In this document: positions 17,192 through 25,168 of the stretch, in pieces
How the letters are laid out: each line of letters opens with the position of its first letter
How positions within the stretch are numbered: position 1 is the stretch's first letter
Source of the DNA: Lachnospiraceae bacterium
GTDB taxonomy: Bacteria; Bacillota; Clostridia; Lachnospirales; Lachnospiraceae
NCBI GenBank assembly: GCA_024684215.1
Contig: JAIKXH010000054.1
Span: 1-35,755, forward strand
DNA: 35,755 nt
Direction of reading: 5' to 3'
Program-made: the position numbers and the translations under genes
Notes under the pieces: generated by a model
What the model was told of the DNA's origin: nothing
Seen by the model: the letters and a program-made list of their open reading frames with translations, nothing else
The model's database searches: none

Positions 17192-17255
17192 GAAGTTTTT
17201 ACCTTTCCCGTACGAAGTAGGGTAAATAACTTCTGTTGCAAAGCTCTTAGCTTTG
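17192..17255 (-). promoter_or_regulatory. Two further hairpins in the flagellin 2 leader
   Basis: GAAGTTTTTACC (17192-17203) pairs with GGTAAATAACTTC (17221-17233) with a single-base bulge. CAAAGCT (17239-17245) pairs with AGCTTTG (17249-17255) across a 3-base loop. Both lie downstream of both predicted promoters, so they would be transcribed. They may stabilise the mRNA or present control sites. Confidence 0.65.
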
Positions 17256-17267
17256 TTTACAATAAGT

Positions 17268-17294
17268 ATATCGGCAAAATATTCAAAAAGTAAA
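17268..17294 (-). promoter_or_regulatory. Proximal sigma-28 promoter match for flagellin 2 (P2)
   Basis: The -10 is a perfect GCCGATAT (17275-17268). The -35 position at 15-base spacing reads TTTA rather than TAAA. The leader would be about 128 bases and contain all three hairpins. Likely the weaker or alternative start. Confidence 0.6.
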
Positions 17295-17369
17295 GTAGTA
17301 ATATATATTTTTTTTAATAATTTTTTTGTCTATTTTTTACTATATTGAATTTTTTCCTCTGTGAATATA

Positions 17370-17396
17370 TTATCGGTCGATAATATATAAACTTTA
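17370..17396 (-). promoter_or_regulatory. Distal sigma-28 promoter for flagellin 2 (P1), overlapping a palindrome
   Basis: TAAAGTTT (17396-17389), an 11-base spacer and ACCGATAA (17377-17370) match the FliA-type consensus TAAAGTTT-N11-GCCGATAA at 15 of 16 positions. The -10 lies in an 11-bp-arm inverted repeat (17365-17375 with 17378-17388). The -35 box is only 20 bases past the stop of the FliT-like gene. Leader length would be about 230 bases. Confidence 0.8.
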
Positions 17397-17415
17397 TAGG
17401 CAAATAAAAATTATT

Positions 17416-17892
17416 TTAATTTTTACTGTCCATATAAAGAGAATCGTCTAATCCGGTATTTCTCTGAGCGTTGTAATAGTTCATTGCAACCTTTGAATTA
17501 ACTCGTCCCTCTTTAATTTCTGCCTTCTTTTTTCTCAGATAAATATTAACAACATTTTGATTCCTCTTTTCTAAAACCTGTATAGCGCTGCTTTTTTCTG
17601 TTATCTGATTAATCATATTCTGCATGTTTTTTATTTTTGCAGCATACTTTTCCCTGTTACCTTTAATCTCTTCCGAAACCCTCGAGTACAATGTTTCAAA
17701 ACCGGCATCCAGCTTCTCGAGCTTCTCTATGAGTTTTCCTTTTTCTTCTATAAAGATATCAAAATCTTCTATTTTAAAATCCGGCTTTGACAATGCATCC
17801 CCCTGCTTTTGGGAAAGTGCCATAATCTCATCCAGTACCTTTATCTTTTCAGCCAGTGAATTCTCGAGAATATCAATATAATTATTGTCCAT
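17416..17892 (-). CDS. FliT/FlgN-like flagellar export chaperone
   Basis: A 158-residue, highly charged, almost entirely helical protein rich in Lys/Glu, with heptad-like segments (NSLAEKIKVLDEIMALSQKQ; EKGKLIEKLEKLDAGF). FlgN/FliT-type chaperones for hook-associated proteins and the cap have this make-up and length. The position directly after fliS in a flaG-fliD-fliS order is the usual place of fliT. Sequence conservation in this family is low, so I cannot decide between FliT (FliD chaperone) and FlgN (FlgK/FlgL chaperone). GGAGA precedes the ATG, 17 bp after fliS. Confidence 0.72.
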   Translation of the reverse strand: MDNNYIDILENSLAEKIKVLDEIMALSQKQGDALSKPDFKIEDFDIFIEEKGKLIEKLEKLDAGFETLYSRVSEEIKGNREKYAAKIKNMQNMINQITEKSSAIQVLEKRNQNVVNIYLRKKKAEIKEGRVNSKVAMNYYNAQRNTGLDDSLYMDSKN

Positions 17893-17909
17893 ATATATCT
17901 CCGATATTT

Positions 17910-18299
17910 TTAAATCATTGTACTGCTTACACCGTTCTTTCTCATTACTTCTTTCCAGTTATCTCTCACTGAGCGAAGGTGGGTAAGTATCTCTTCCAAT
18001 ATTTCAGAATCTTTATGCAAATTTGCCTCAACAAGCCTTTGAGATAAATATACGTATATATTCTCAAAATCCTGCGCTACGGGATATTTCATATCTAAAG
18101 TCTGTCTCAAATAATCAATGATTTTTTGAGCCTTCATTATATTCTCATGTGCTTTTTGAATATTCTCTCCATGAATTGCATCCACAGCTATGTTGCAAAA
18201 CTTGATTGCTCCTTCATAAAGCATCAAAGTGAGCTCGGCAGGAGATGCGGTCAGCACCTTACTGTTTTTATATTGTGCGTATGCTTGAGGTAATGGCAT
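17910..18299 (-). CDS. fliS: Flagellin export chaperone FliS
   Basis: A 129-residue FliS. It has the family N-terminus (YAQYKNSKVLTASPAELTLMLYEGAIKFC) and the helical core YLRQTLDMKYPVAQDFENIYVYLSQRL. FliS binds the flagellin C-terminus in the cytoplasm, prevents premature polymerisation and delivers it to the export gate; in B. subtilis it also works with FliW-CsrA homeostasis. The start is the ATG at 18299, six bases after AGGAGG; an in-frame GTG at 18305 overlaps the ribosome binding site. A perfect 13-bp hairpin ends seven bases before the Shine-Dalgarno. Confidence 0.95.
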   Translation of the reverse strand: MPLPQAYAQYKNSKVLTASPAELTLMLYEGAIKFCNIAVDAIHGENIQKAHENIMKAQKIIDYLRQTLDMKYPVAQDFENIYVYLSQRLVEANLHKDSEILEEILTHLRSVRDNWKEVMRKNGVSSTMI

Positions 18300-18317
18300 A
18301 TTCACCCTCCTAATATA

Positions 18318-18348
18318 TTGGAAAGCATAGGTAAACTATGCTTTCCAA
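18318..18348 (-). promoter_or_regulatory. Perfect 13-bp hairpin between fliD and fliS
   Basis: TTGGAAAGCATAG pairs with CTATGCTTTCCAA around a 5-base loop. On the minus strand the stem is followed by TATATTAGGAGG, i.e. directly by the fliS Shine-Dalgarno and not by a T-tract. It is unlikely to terminate; it more likely sets fliD/fliS stoichiometry through processing, mRNA stability or access of ribosomes. Confidence 0.8.
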
Positions 18349-18363
18349 CCTATATTTTAATAA

Positions 18364-19911
18364 TCATGAACCACCCATAAGTCCGGACAATGCAGAAGTA
18401 TTAGACTGCAACTTGGCTAATGCCTTTTCCATTGCAGCGTACTGCTTGTATAGCTTATCCTCGTAAGCATTTACCTTTTCTTCCAGCTCATTAATCTTCG
18501 AAGTATAATCAGAATACTCTTTCTTCATAGACTTATCGGCATAGAAGCTTCCGTATGATCTCTGATTTGCGACTGACGAAGACAATCCATCCATCTTGGA
18601 ATATAATGCTTGTGACAGACTTGTAAAAAATGAAACCAATGTATCGGGATCGCTGGCGATGATTGACTTTAATTTGTCTTCATTTCCAGAAGAATTCTCG
18701 TCATCCGGATCACCGTCTATATGATATGCATTTCTTTCACTTTCAGCGGCTGTGAAGTAACTTAGTGTATTAATTCCAAAATTCGACAGTGACATTTTTT
18801 TGCCATCAATCTCATAAACATTGGACATCACACCCGTAAGCCCGCTCATAATGCTGCTAACAGTGTTATCGCGGCGAAGTAATGAGTCTTTAATCTTTTG
18901 CTCATACTTTTCAACTTCGCTTTCCGACATAGCCTCTTTTTCTTCGTCGGTAAGAGGTTCATATCCCTTTGCCCTGTCTGCATTATATGCCTTGTCGAGC
19001 TTGTTGATTATTGTATTGTATGTCTTAAGGAAGCTCTTTATCGAATCATAGATTCCGCTGGTATCATTTTCCGTGGTAAGAGTAATCTCTTCGTCTCCCT
19101 CTGTGATGCCATTGGCGGTAATCGTTAAACCGTTAATGGAAAATGTATTGTTGCTGCTTGTAAATGTAGCTCCGTTTAAAACAATACTTGAATTAGATCC
19201 GTTAATCTTTGATGCAACATCCGTCTCTGAATTATAGTTTTCATCGTTGATATCGTGAGAGTAGGAAAGTCCCAAAGCACTAAGTGCTGAGGCCGAATTA
19301 CTTTCTCCCGATGAAACTATATTAAAATCGCTGTCTTTTCCGGACTCGGTTGCGCTGATAAAGAATCTTCCGTTTCCGGCATCAAATGATGCATTCAATC
19401 CAGCTGCTTTAATGCCTGTAAGTACATCTGAAATGGTTGTTTCCGATGTAATGTTTATGGTCTTTGTAACATTTCCGTTTTTATCAGTTATGTTAAAAGA
19501 TGTATCCGCACCGGTATATCCCAGATCCTCCATGGTACTGAGAGCCGTAATGCCACTGTCATCTCCTCCAATCTTTCCGCCTGTCATATATGCGGTCTTG
19601 GCAAGGCTTGTTATCTGCAAAGATTGAACACTTGTAGGGGCTCCGTCACTGGCGATTACGCTTACCTTATCGGAATCGGATGCTTTAGTTGTTCTTTTGG
19701 CATATGCTGTTGAGTATCTCATGTTGGAAGCTGTTGACATCAGGCTTTTTAAGTCCTTATTCAAATCCTTCCAAATTTCCTGTTGCCAAGAGAGTTTAGT
19801 CTGATTTCCCTTTTGCTTGGTTACCTTAATCTTTCTAACAGAAACAAGAGACGATATAATTGATTCGGTATCAAGGCCTGAAATAAGGCCGGACATTCTA
19901 AGTTGTCCCAT
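18364..19911 (-). CDS. fliD: Flagellar filament cap protein FliD (HAP2)
   Basis: A 515-residue FliD. It has the N-terminal FliD_N region (MSGLISGLDTESIISSLVSV; LSWQQEIWKDLNKDLKSL) with a following VQSLQITSLAKTA block. The central Ser/Asp-rich D2/D3-like domains contain a flagellin-IN-like element (TINITSETTISDVLTGIKAAG). The FliD_C region has a long C-terminal coiled coil (YTSKINELEEKVNAYEDKLY) ending in TSALSGLMGGS. The protein caps the growing filament and inserts flagellin subunits. The start is supported by AGGAGG and by the flush 12-bp spacing from flaG. As a surface protein with many Ser/Thr, it is a possible second glycosylation target (inference). Confidence 0.96.
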   Translation of the reverse strand: MGQLRMSGLISGLDTESIISSLVSVRKIKVTKQKGNQTKLSWQQEIWKDLNKDLKSLMSTASNMRYSTAYAKRTTKASDSDKVSVIASDGAPTSVQSLQITSLAKTAYMTGGKIGGDDSGITALSTMEDLGYTGADTSFNITDKNGNVTKTINITSETTISDVLTGIKAAGLNASFDAGNGRFFISATESGKDSDFNIVSSGESNSASALSALGLSYSHDINDENYNSETDVASKINGSNSSIVLNGATFTSSNNTFSINGLTITANGITEGDEEITLTTENDTSGIYDSIKSFLKTYNTIINKLDKAYNADRAKGYEPLTDEEKEAMSESEVEKYEQKIKDSLLRRDNTVSSIMSGLTGVMSNVYEIDGKKMSLSNFGINTLSYFTAAESERNAYHIDGDPDDENSSGNEDKLKSIIASDPDTLVSFFTSLSQALYSKMDGLSSSVANQRSYGSFYADKSMKKEYSDYTSKINELEEKVNAYEDKLYKQYAAMEKALAKLQSNTSALSGLMGGS

Positions 19912-19923
19912 ATCGTCACCTCC

Positions 19924-20367
19924 TTATCGTTTCTCATCGACAAGGATACCTGCCATCTCCCATACTCTGGCTATCATATCCAAAGTTTTCTCGGGAGGTA
20001 ATTCCTTGATTACCTCATGAGTATCCTTGTTTACAATTTTAATAGTTACTCTGTTGGTACCCTCATGAATACCGTAAACAGCTTCAGAATTACCTCTGCT
20101 CTTGTTGAACTGTTCCAGAGCTTTCTTAAGCTGTTCATTGTTTGTAGTTGCCTGTTTGGAAGAATCCTGCTGATTTGAGCCGTTATTAGATTCGCTCTTG
20201 CTACCGATGTTTTCCACTATCTGCGTGGTTTGATCAACCATTGCGGATGCATCAATATTTTCCGGTGTGTATTCAGCAGACTCTACAGGGGCAACTTGGG
20301 GCTTAGGCGGAGCTACGTAGCTCGTTGCCTGTACGCTCATTGCATTGTTTACTGCTTCAAGTGCCAT
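19924..20367 (-). CDS. flaG: FlaG-family flagellar protein
   Basis: A 147-residue protein with a disordered Ser/Asn/Gln-rich N-terminal two thirds and the conserved C-terminal FlaG domain (TNRVTIKIVNKDTHEVIKEL, then PPEKTLDMIARVWEMAGILV). FlaG influences filament length in several genera; the mechanism is unclear. The start is the ATG at 20367 because GGAGGT lies seven bases before it; an in-frame GTG at 20376 would overlap that site. First gene of flaG-fliD-fliS-fliT, behind a sigma-28 type -10 box. Confidence 0.92.
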   Translation of the reverse strand: MALEAVNNAMSVQATSYVAPPKPQVAPVESAEYTPENIDASAMVDQTTQIVENIGSKSESNNGSNQQDSSKQATTNNEQLKKALEQFNKSRGNSEAVYGIHEGTNRVTIKIVNKDTHEVIKELPPEKTLDMIARVWEMAGILVDEKR

Positions 20368-20463
20368 TTTTACCACCTCCGTGTGCTGTTTAAGAGTTGC
20401 TTTCCGTGCTTGTATATTAATAGTGTTACATTAATTGGTCACATAGTGCCACTTCTAACTTAC

Positions 20464-20490
20464 ATATCGGCATATTTTTGAAAAAAATAA
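20464..20490 (-). promoter_or_regulatory. Sigma-28 type promoter of the flaG-fliD-fliS-fliT operon
   Basis: A perfect GCCGATAT -10 (20471-20464) sits about 97 bp upstream of the flaG ATG. The expected -35 position is A/T-rich but does not give TAAA at 14-16 base spacing, so the call rests on the -10. The 200-bp gap after legF shows no clear intrinsic terminator, so read-through from the Leg operon is also possible. Confidence 0.55.
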
Positions 20491-20577
20491 GTCTTTTTTT
20501 ATTATTTTATAAAAATTGTATCATATTTATCGGAAAATGTAATTAGACCGGTCGATTCAACTTTTTTATGCTTACTA

Positions 20578-21264
20578 TCAGTTCTTCCTGCTTGCTATAA
20601 ATGCCGCATATTCGAAATCCAGTGCACTGTCAATATCAACACTGTTCTCGTTTTTCATTATGTATGCAAATGTACCTGCGCCATACAGTTCTCTACCTTT
20701 TAAAAATCCATCGGTATCCATAAGATAAATCGCACCGTTTAATCTAAAAAACTTGGACTGTTTTTGGCGTTGTTCCATCGCCGTTTTAGTAATAAATCCA
20801 TCCATACTGAGACTGTCCGGTAAGTTCCCGGACCATAAAGGTGAATGTTCACACTCGCATACAGAGACAACTGCCTTTGCCTGCTTTTCTTTCATCAATG
20901 AAAAGGCCCCCTTAATATCCTCAGCGTTTCTAAACGGTGAAGTAGGTTGAAGGAGGCAAAACCCATCAAACCTTTTTCCTATATTATCATAACACTTTAG
21001 GACCTCTCTGACCATGTCCCATGAGCTTGCTGTATCGCATGATGTCTCGGCACTTCTTAAAAACGGAACATTTGCGCCCAAGTTTCTTGCAATGCGACCA
21101 TACTCCTCAGAGTCGGTAGATACCATTATTTCGTCAAAACATCCGCTTTCTTTTGAGGCATCTATTGTCCAACCGATAAGAGGTTTATCACCCAAAACCT
21201 TTATATTTTTATCCGGTAATCCTTTAGACCCGCTTCTGGCGGGAATTATCGCCAAACAACTCAT
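20578..21264 (-). CDS. legF: CMP-legionaminic acid synthetase (acylneuraminate cytidylyltransferase family)
   Basis: A 228-residue member of the NeuA/CMP-nonulosonate synthetase family, which activates the free nonulosonate with CTP for Maf-dependent transfer. The N-terminal nucleotide-binding signature is IIPARSGSKGLPDKNI (residues 6-21); FCLLQPTSPFR (about 102-112) and the C-terminal NENSVDIDSALDFEYA segment, with the metal-binding aspartates, are also present. It is the last gene of the Leg operon; its ATG overlaps the legH stop in ATGA. Specificity for legionaminic rather than N-acetylneuraminic acid is inferred from legB, legC and ptmE next to it, not from this sequence. Confidence 0.9.
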   Translation of the reverse strand: MSCLAIIPARSGSKGLPDKNIKVLGDKPLIGWTIDASKESGCFDEIMVSTDSEEYGRIARNLGANVPFLRSAETSCDTASSWDMVREVLKCYDNIGKRFDGFCLLQPTSPFRNAEDIKGAFSLMKEKQAKAVVSVCECEHSPLWSGNLPDSLSMDGFITKTAMEQRQKQSKFFRLNGAIYLMDTDGFLKGRELYGAGTFAYIMKNENSVDIDSALDFEYAAFIASRKN

Positions 21265-21896
21265 ACATTTTCCTTTATTGCCACAGCAGGAACTCCTACC
21301 GCGACCATTTTATCCTTTATATCGGATATGACTACGGCTCCGGCTCCTATCAAAACATCATTTCCTATATTTTTGCATTGGATAACGGTAGCCCCGGCCC
21401 CCACCATTGAGCGCGCTCCTATTTTAACCGCTCCGCAAAGCTTTGCGCCCACAGCGATATGTGTATATGCACCTATATTGCACTCATGGTCTATAACAGC
21501 TCCGGTGTTTATGATTGAAACCTCATTTACAACGGATCCTGCATTAATTATTGCTCCCTTACCGACAAAGGTCCCTTTTCCAAGCACAGTTCCTTCCGCC
21601 AAGACAGCAGATGGATCTATTATAGCCGGCACATCAAAACCGATATTTATTAGACTATTGAATACCTTCTCTCTGATATTGCCCTTACCCAGGTATCCTA
21701 TTGCGAATATCGCTGTTTTTATTCCGGAATCGAAGATTGCTCCAAGCCTATCATCATTTCCAAGCCATGGATAACCGTTTAAGTTTTCCTCTTCTTTTGT
21801 GACGATACCCACTATATTATATTGTCCGCCACGTTTTACGGCATCCGCCACGCTTTTGGCATGTCCGCCACCGCCTATAAGTATCGCATCTGTCAT
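21261..21896 (-). CDS. legH: NeuD/LegH-type sugar O/N-acyltransferase (left-handed beta-helix)
   Basis: A 211-residue PglD/NeuD-family acetyltransferase. The N-terminal UDP-sugar-binding Rossmann-like part starts ILIGGGGHAKSVADAV (5-20), and hexapeptide repeats run from about 95 to 200. The probable catalytic base is His137 (AVIDHECNIG), and GVPA closes the helix. In the Campylobacter pathway LegH N-acetylates GDP-2-acetamido-4-amino-2,4,6-trideoxyglucose to the diacetamido sugar, the step needed between legC and legG. The NeuD role (sialic acid O-acetylation) is the alternative, but no other acetyltransferase exists in the operon for the LegH step. Both ends overlap neighbours by 4 bp. Confidence 0.85.
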   Translation of the reverse strand: MTDAILIGGGGHAKSVADAVKRGGQYNIVGIVTKEEENLNGYPWLGNDDRLGAIFDSGIKTAIFAIGYLGKGNIREKVFNSLINIGFDVPAIIDPSAVLAEGTVLGKGTFVGKGAIINAGSVVNEVSIINTGAVIDHECNIGAYTHIAVGAKLCGAVKIGARSMVGAGATVIQCKNIGNDVLIGAGAVVISDIKDKMVAVGVPAVAIKENV

Positions 21897-22960
21897 TTTT
21901 TATCATCCTGCTCTAATCTGACTCTCATTCTTTCGAGTTCATCCATCTGTCCCATATCAAGCCATGCTTCTTCACTGACAGGGTAAATACCTACTTTTTT
22001 TCCCGCAAGTCTGTACTTATTTATTACATCTGGGAACCCAATTTTTTCTCCGGGCTTTAGGGAATCTATAACTTCAGGCTCTACTATGTAGCAACCGGTG
22101 TTCGTCAAAAACGAAAGCGAGGGCTTTTCCTTTAAATTGCATATGCTTCCGTTCGAATCTATCTCAACTATACCGTAAGGGATTTTGAAATCCTTTGCGG
22201 AACATACCATTGTGATTACGTTCCCTTCATCCTTGTGAAGCTTATATATTTTTCTGAAATCTTCTCTTATTAGAATATCGCAGTTTGTAAGAACAAAAGT
22301 CTCGTTTATTTTTCCTTTTAAAAGACTGAGCCCTCCGCCGGTTCCCAGCGGTATGTCTTCATCGGCATATGAAACGGAATAGTCCTTTTCTATCTCATTA
22401 AAATACGCCTTGATCATATTCTTCTTATAGTTGACTATCAGATGGAAATTGTGGCATCCCAGCTTTCTAAACTGGTTAATTATATGCTCTGCGATAGGGA
22501 TTTCCCCAACCGGTATAAGTGGCTTGGGTAAAATATTTGTATAAGGATAGAGCCTGGTTCCAAGTCCGCCGGCCATCATTACAACCGGCAAATCCAGAGC
22601 TTCCTCCTCTTCCTCTGGCGACTTTCCTCCCTCAATATCTTCCCACAAAAGTACATTTACTATTTTCCCCTTATCATCAATTAAAGGTACAGCACTTATA
22701 AGTCTTTGAAGCATAAGTGTCAACGCTTCATTTTTTCTATCAAGAGGTAAACTTAAAGGATTATAATTTGCAGCATTTTTGACAGGAGCTTTCAAATCTC
22801 CGTTTTTTAAAATCCATCTGCGGATATCACCATCCGTTAGTGCAGCCTTTAATACTCCGTCCTCGGCAACAAATAAAACCTTTTTTGCGGTTTTATCCAT
22901 CTGTGCCATAGCTTCTATTATCGGACACTCTTCATTTATTAAAAACTTACCGACATCCAT
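21893..22960 (-). CDS. ptmE: PtmE-like CBS-domain glucosamine-1-phosphate guanylyltransferase
   Basis: A 355-residue two-domain protein. A CBS-domain pair (about 1-112, with TDGDIRRWIL) precedes a GT-A type nucleotidyltransferase with MAGGLGTRLYP and KPLIPVG, typical of sugar-1-phosphate nucleotidylyltransferases. In Campylobacter jejuni PtmE makes GDP-glucosamine, the committed entry to legionaminic acid, so this gene argues for a GDP-linked pathway here. The ATG at 22960 was preferred over 22966 because AGAGG lies at seven bases from the former and abuts the latter. The CBS pair suggests adenylate-type allosteric control (inference). Overlap with legH is 4 bp. Confidence 0.85.
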   Translation of the reverse strand: MDVGKFLINEECPIIEAMAQMDKTAKKVLFVAEDGVLKAALTDGDIRRWILKNGDLKAPVKNAANYNPLSLPLDRKNEALTLMLQRLISAVPLIDDKGKIVNVLLWEDIEGGKSPEEEEEALDLPVVMMAGGLGTRLYPYTNILPKPLIPVGEIPIAEHIINQFRKLGCHNFHLIVNYKKNMIKAYFNEIEKDYSVSYADEDIPLGTGGGLSLLKGKINETFVLTNCDILIREDFRKIYKLHKDEGNVITMVCSAKDFKIPYGIVEIDSNGSICNLKEKPSLSFLTNTGCYIVEPEVIDSLKPGEKIGFPDVINKYRLAGKKVGIYPVSEEAWLDMGQMDELERMRVRLEQDDKK

Positions 22961-22978
22961 CGCCATACCTCTTATCGT

Positions 22979-24172
22979 TTATCCCTTAAATGCTTTTAAC
23001 GCCTCGCATACTTTCTCTACTTCATTCTCGCTTAGGTTTGTGCTGCAGGGAATATTTACAACCCTGTCCCTGTAATACTTTGCTTTTTCTATTTTATACG
23101 ATATTGCACCCTTGTAAGGCTTCTGTTCACTGATAAGCCCCCATATTGGTCTGGACTGGATATTATGTTCCTTTAAATGGGAAATGAGCCGGTCTCTTTC
23201 ATCCGAGTCCTTGCACATATATGCATAGAACCAACAGTTGCTTCGAATATTATCTCTGTTTTCCAAAAGCTCTCCGCCAAATCCGGCCAGTAATTTTTTA
23301 TAAAGAGCTTTGTTATCATTTTTTACCTTTATGAAAGCCTCAAGCTGTTCAAGCTGGGCAAGTCCTAACGCAGCCTGCAGATTAGTCATACGATAGTTAA
23401 AACCTATCTCATCATGCTCATAATAAAGCTCATCCGACTTTGCCTGAGTAGATAAATGCTTTATATGATCAAGATACTCTTTATCCTCAGAAACCACCAT
23501 TCCGCCACCGCCGGTGGTAATGATCTTGTTTCCGTTAAATGAATATACTCCGATATCACCGATGGTTCCGGCATACTTACCTTTGTATATACCATCCGTA
23601 TAATAAGTTCCTATAGCTTCGGTGGCATCCTCTATAACCCTTAGTCCGTATTTATCGGCTATAGGCATTATTTTTTCCATATCAGCCATGTTGCCAAATA
23701 TATGGACTACAACCACAGCTTTTACGGTTTTTCCGCTTGCCTTGTGAATGAGGACCTTTTGGTTACTACTCGAGCCATTTGCCAAATCTGCTGCATCCTT
23801 CAGTTCACATTCTTCCTCGCAAAAGACCTTAAGCTTTTCCGGGTCCATGCACAGAGAATCATCGCAGTCCAAAAAAACAGGCTCTGCGCCGATATATGTC
23901 ACCGGATTAACCGCAGCTATAAATGTAAGCGTCGGAACTATTACCAAATCTCCCGCCTTTACTCCCACAGCCAGCATAGACAGATGAAGTCCGGATGTTC
24001 CGTTCTGGCATGAAACCGCAGCAGGTGCATGTACATATTCGGCGATTTTATTTTCAAAATCATTTACGTAAGGACCACCTGTAGAAACCCACTCAGTCTC
24101 TACGGCATGAGTCACATATTCAAGTTCTCGTCCCTTTAAATTGGGGACTGACAATGGAATAAAATCAGACAT
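22979..24172 (-). CDS. legC: LegC aminotransferase (DegT/DnrJ/EryC1 family)
   Basis: A 397-residue PLP aminotransferase. Expected residues are Asp182 (VIEDATEAIGTY), Lys216 in YSFNGNKIITTGGGGM (Schiff base) and NGTSGLHLSM for phosphate binding. The FNGNKIITTGGGGM form is typical of LegC/PglE-type 4-aminotransferases, which act on the 4-keto product of LegB. An insert of about 25 residues near 123-148 (DLANGSSSN region) carries low-complexity sequence. The start ATG lies within the end of legB (8-bp overlap), which implies translational coupling. Confidence 0.9.
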   Translation of the reverse strand: MSDFIPLSVPNLKGRELEYVTHAVETEWVSTGGPYVNDFENKIAEYVHAPAAVSCQNGTSGLHLSMLAVGVKAGDLVIVPTLTFIAAVNPVTYIGAEPVFLDCDDSLCMDPEKLKVFCEEECELKDAADLANGSSSNQKVLIHKASGKTVKAVVVVHIFGNMADMEKIMPIADKYGLRVIEDATEAIGTYYTDGIYKGKYAGTIGDIGVYSFNGNKIITTGGGGMVVSEDKEYLDHIKHLSTQAKSDELYYEHDEIGFNYRMTNLQAALGLAQLEQLEAFIKVKNDNKALYKKLLAGFGGELLENRDNIRSNCWFYAYMCKDSDERDRLISHLKEHNIQSRPIWGLISEQKPYKGAISYKIEKAKYYRDRVVNIPCSTNLSENEVEKVCEALKAFKG

Positions 24173-25145
24173 TGTAAATATCCACCTTGTATTTATCCAT
24201 ATTGTTTCTTAAAAATTCTATTGTTTCGGAAAGCCCTTGCTCGAATGTATACCGCTGCTGCCATGAGGTAAGTCTTTTTATTTTTTCATTCGAACCGAGG
24301 AGCCTGTTTACTTCGCTTTTAACCGGGCGAAGTCTGTCCTCATCGCAGATTATCTTTGCACTCGGATTGATCTGCCTTATAAGTTCCTGAGCAAGCTCTC
24401 CGATGGAAATTTCCTTTTGAGTAGCTATATTTATCTCCTCACCGATGGTTTTATCCGATTCATATATGGAGATAAAACCGTTTGCGGTATCTTTTACGTA
24501 GTTAAAATCTCTGGTAGGAGTCAGAGAACCCAATCTAATCTCTTCTTTTCCAGCAAGGAGCTGAGTTATTATCGTGGGGATTACGGCTCTCGCCGACTGC
24601 CTCGGTCCAAAAGTATTAAATGGCCTGACGATGGTCACCGGAAGTTCAAAGCTTCGATAAAAGCTCTCCGCTATCCTATCCGCGCCAATTTTTGTAGCAG
24701 AATATGGTGACTGTCCCTGAAAAGGATGGTTTTCATCTATAGGTACATATTTTGCGGTTCCATATACCTCCGAGGTAGAAGTAACAAGAGTCCTTTCTGT
24801 GCCCAAATCCCTTCCGGCCTGAAGTACGTTTAATGTACCTTTAATATTTGTATCCACATATGCATCAGGTGAGTGGTAGCTAAAAGGGATAGCAATAAGC
24901 GCAGCTAAATGAAAGACCGCATCACACCCCTTCATAGCCTCTCTGACTCCGTTTGGGTCTCTGACATCGCCCTGGAAAATCTCGACATGGTCCATTATTT
25001 CCTTTGGCAAAGTATCAAGCCATCCCCAGGTATTAAACGAATTGTAAAACACAAATGCTCTTACTTCATATCCTTTTTTAACAAGTTCTTCCGTCAGATG
25101 GCTTCCTATGAATCCATCCGATCCGGTTACCAGTATTTTCTTCAT
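24165..25145 (-). CDS. legB: LegB NDP-sugar 4,6-dehydratase (SDR family)
   Basis: A 326-residue extended SDR enzyme. It has the NAD(P)-binding TGSDGFIGSH (7-16), FHLAALIAIPFSYHSP (78-93), TSTSEVYGT (122-130) and the catalytic YSATK (Tyr148, Lys152), followed by RPFNTFGPRQSARAVIPTII. This pattern fits LegB-type, GDP-GlcNAc-acting 4,6-dehydratases and not PseB-type C5-inverting ones, which argues for legionaminic rather than pseudaminic acid. AGGAG precedes the ATG, 23 bp after legG. Confidence 0.9.
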   Translation of the reverse strand: MKKILVTGSDGFIGSHLTEELVKKGYEVRAFVFYNSFNTWGWLDTLPKEIMDHVEIFQGDVRDPNGVREAMKGCDAVFHLAALIAIPFSYHSPDAYVDTNIKGTLNVLQAGRDLGTERTLVTSTSEVYGTAKYVPIDENHPFQGQSPYSATKIGADRIAESFYRSFELPVTIVRPFNTFGPRQSARAVIPTIITQLLAGKEEIRLGSLTPTRDFNYVKDTANGFISIYESDKTIGEEINIATQKEISIGELAQELIRQINPSAKIICDEDRLRPVKSEVNRLLGSNEKIKRLTSWQQRYTFEQGLSETIEFLRNNMDKYKVDIYNV

Positions 25146-25168
25146 ATTTCAATCTCCTGCTTATCATT

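Noticed and set aside
17365-17388. AT-rich inverted repeat as terminator of the fliT-like gene
   Set aside because: Two-base centre and no T-tract on the minus strand; it coincides with a strong sigma-28 promoter instead.
20527-20534. TCCGATAA on the minus strand as a second sigma-28 -10 for flaG
   Set aside because: No TAAA-like -35 at any acceptable spacing; the better -10 at 20464-20471 is closer to the gene.
20546-20553. GACCGGTC palindrome as an operator
   Set aside because: An 8-bp palindrome alone is expected by chance in a window of this size; no second copy seen.
21319-21326. TCCGATAT on the minus strand inside legH
   Set aside because: Lies in coding sequence, no -35 match, and no reason for an internal start there.
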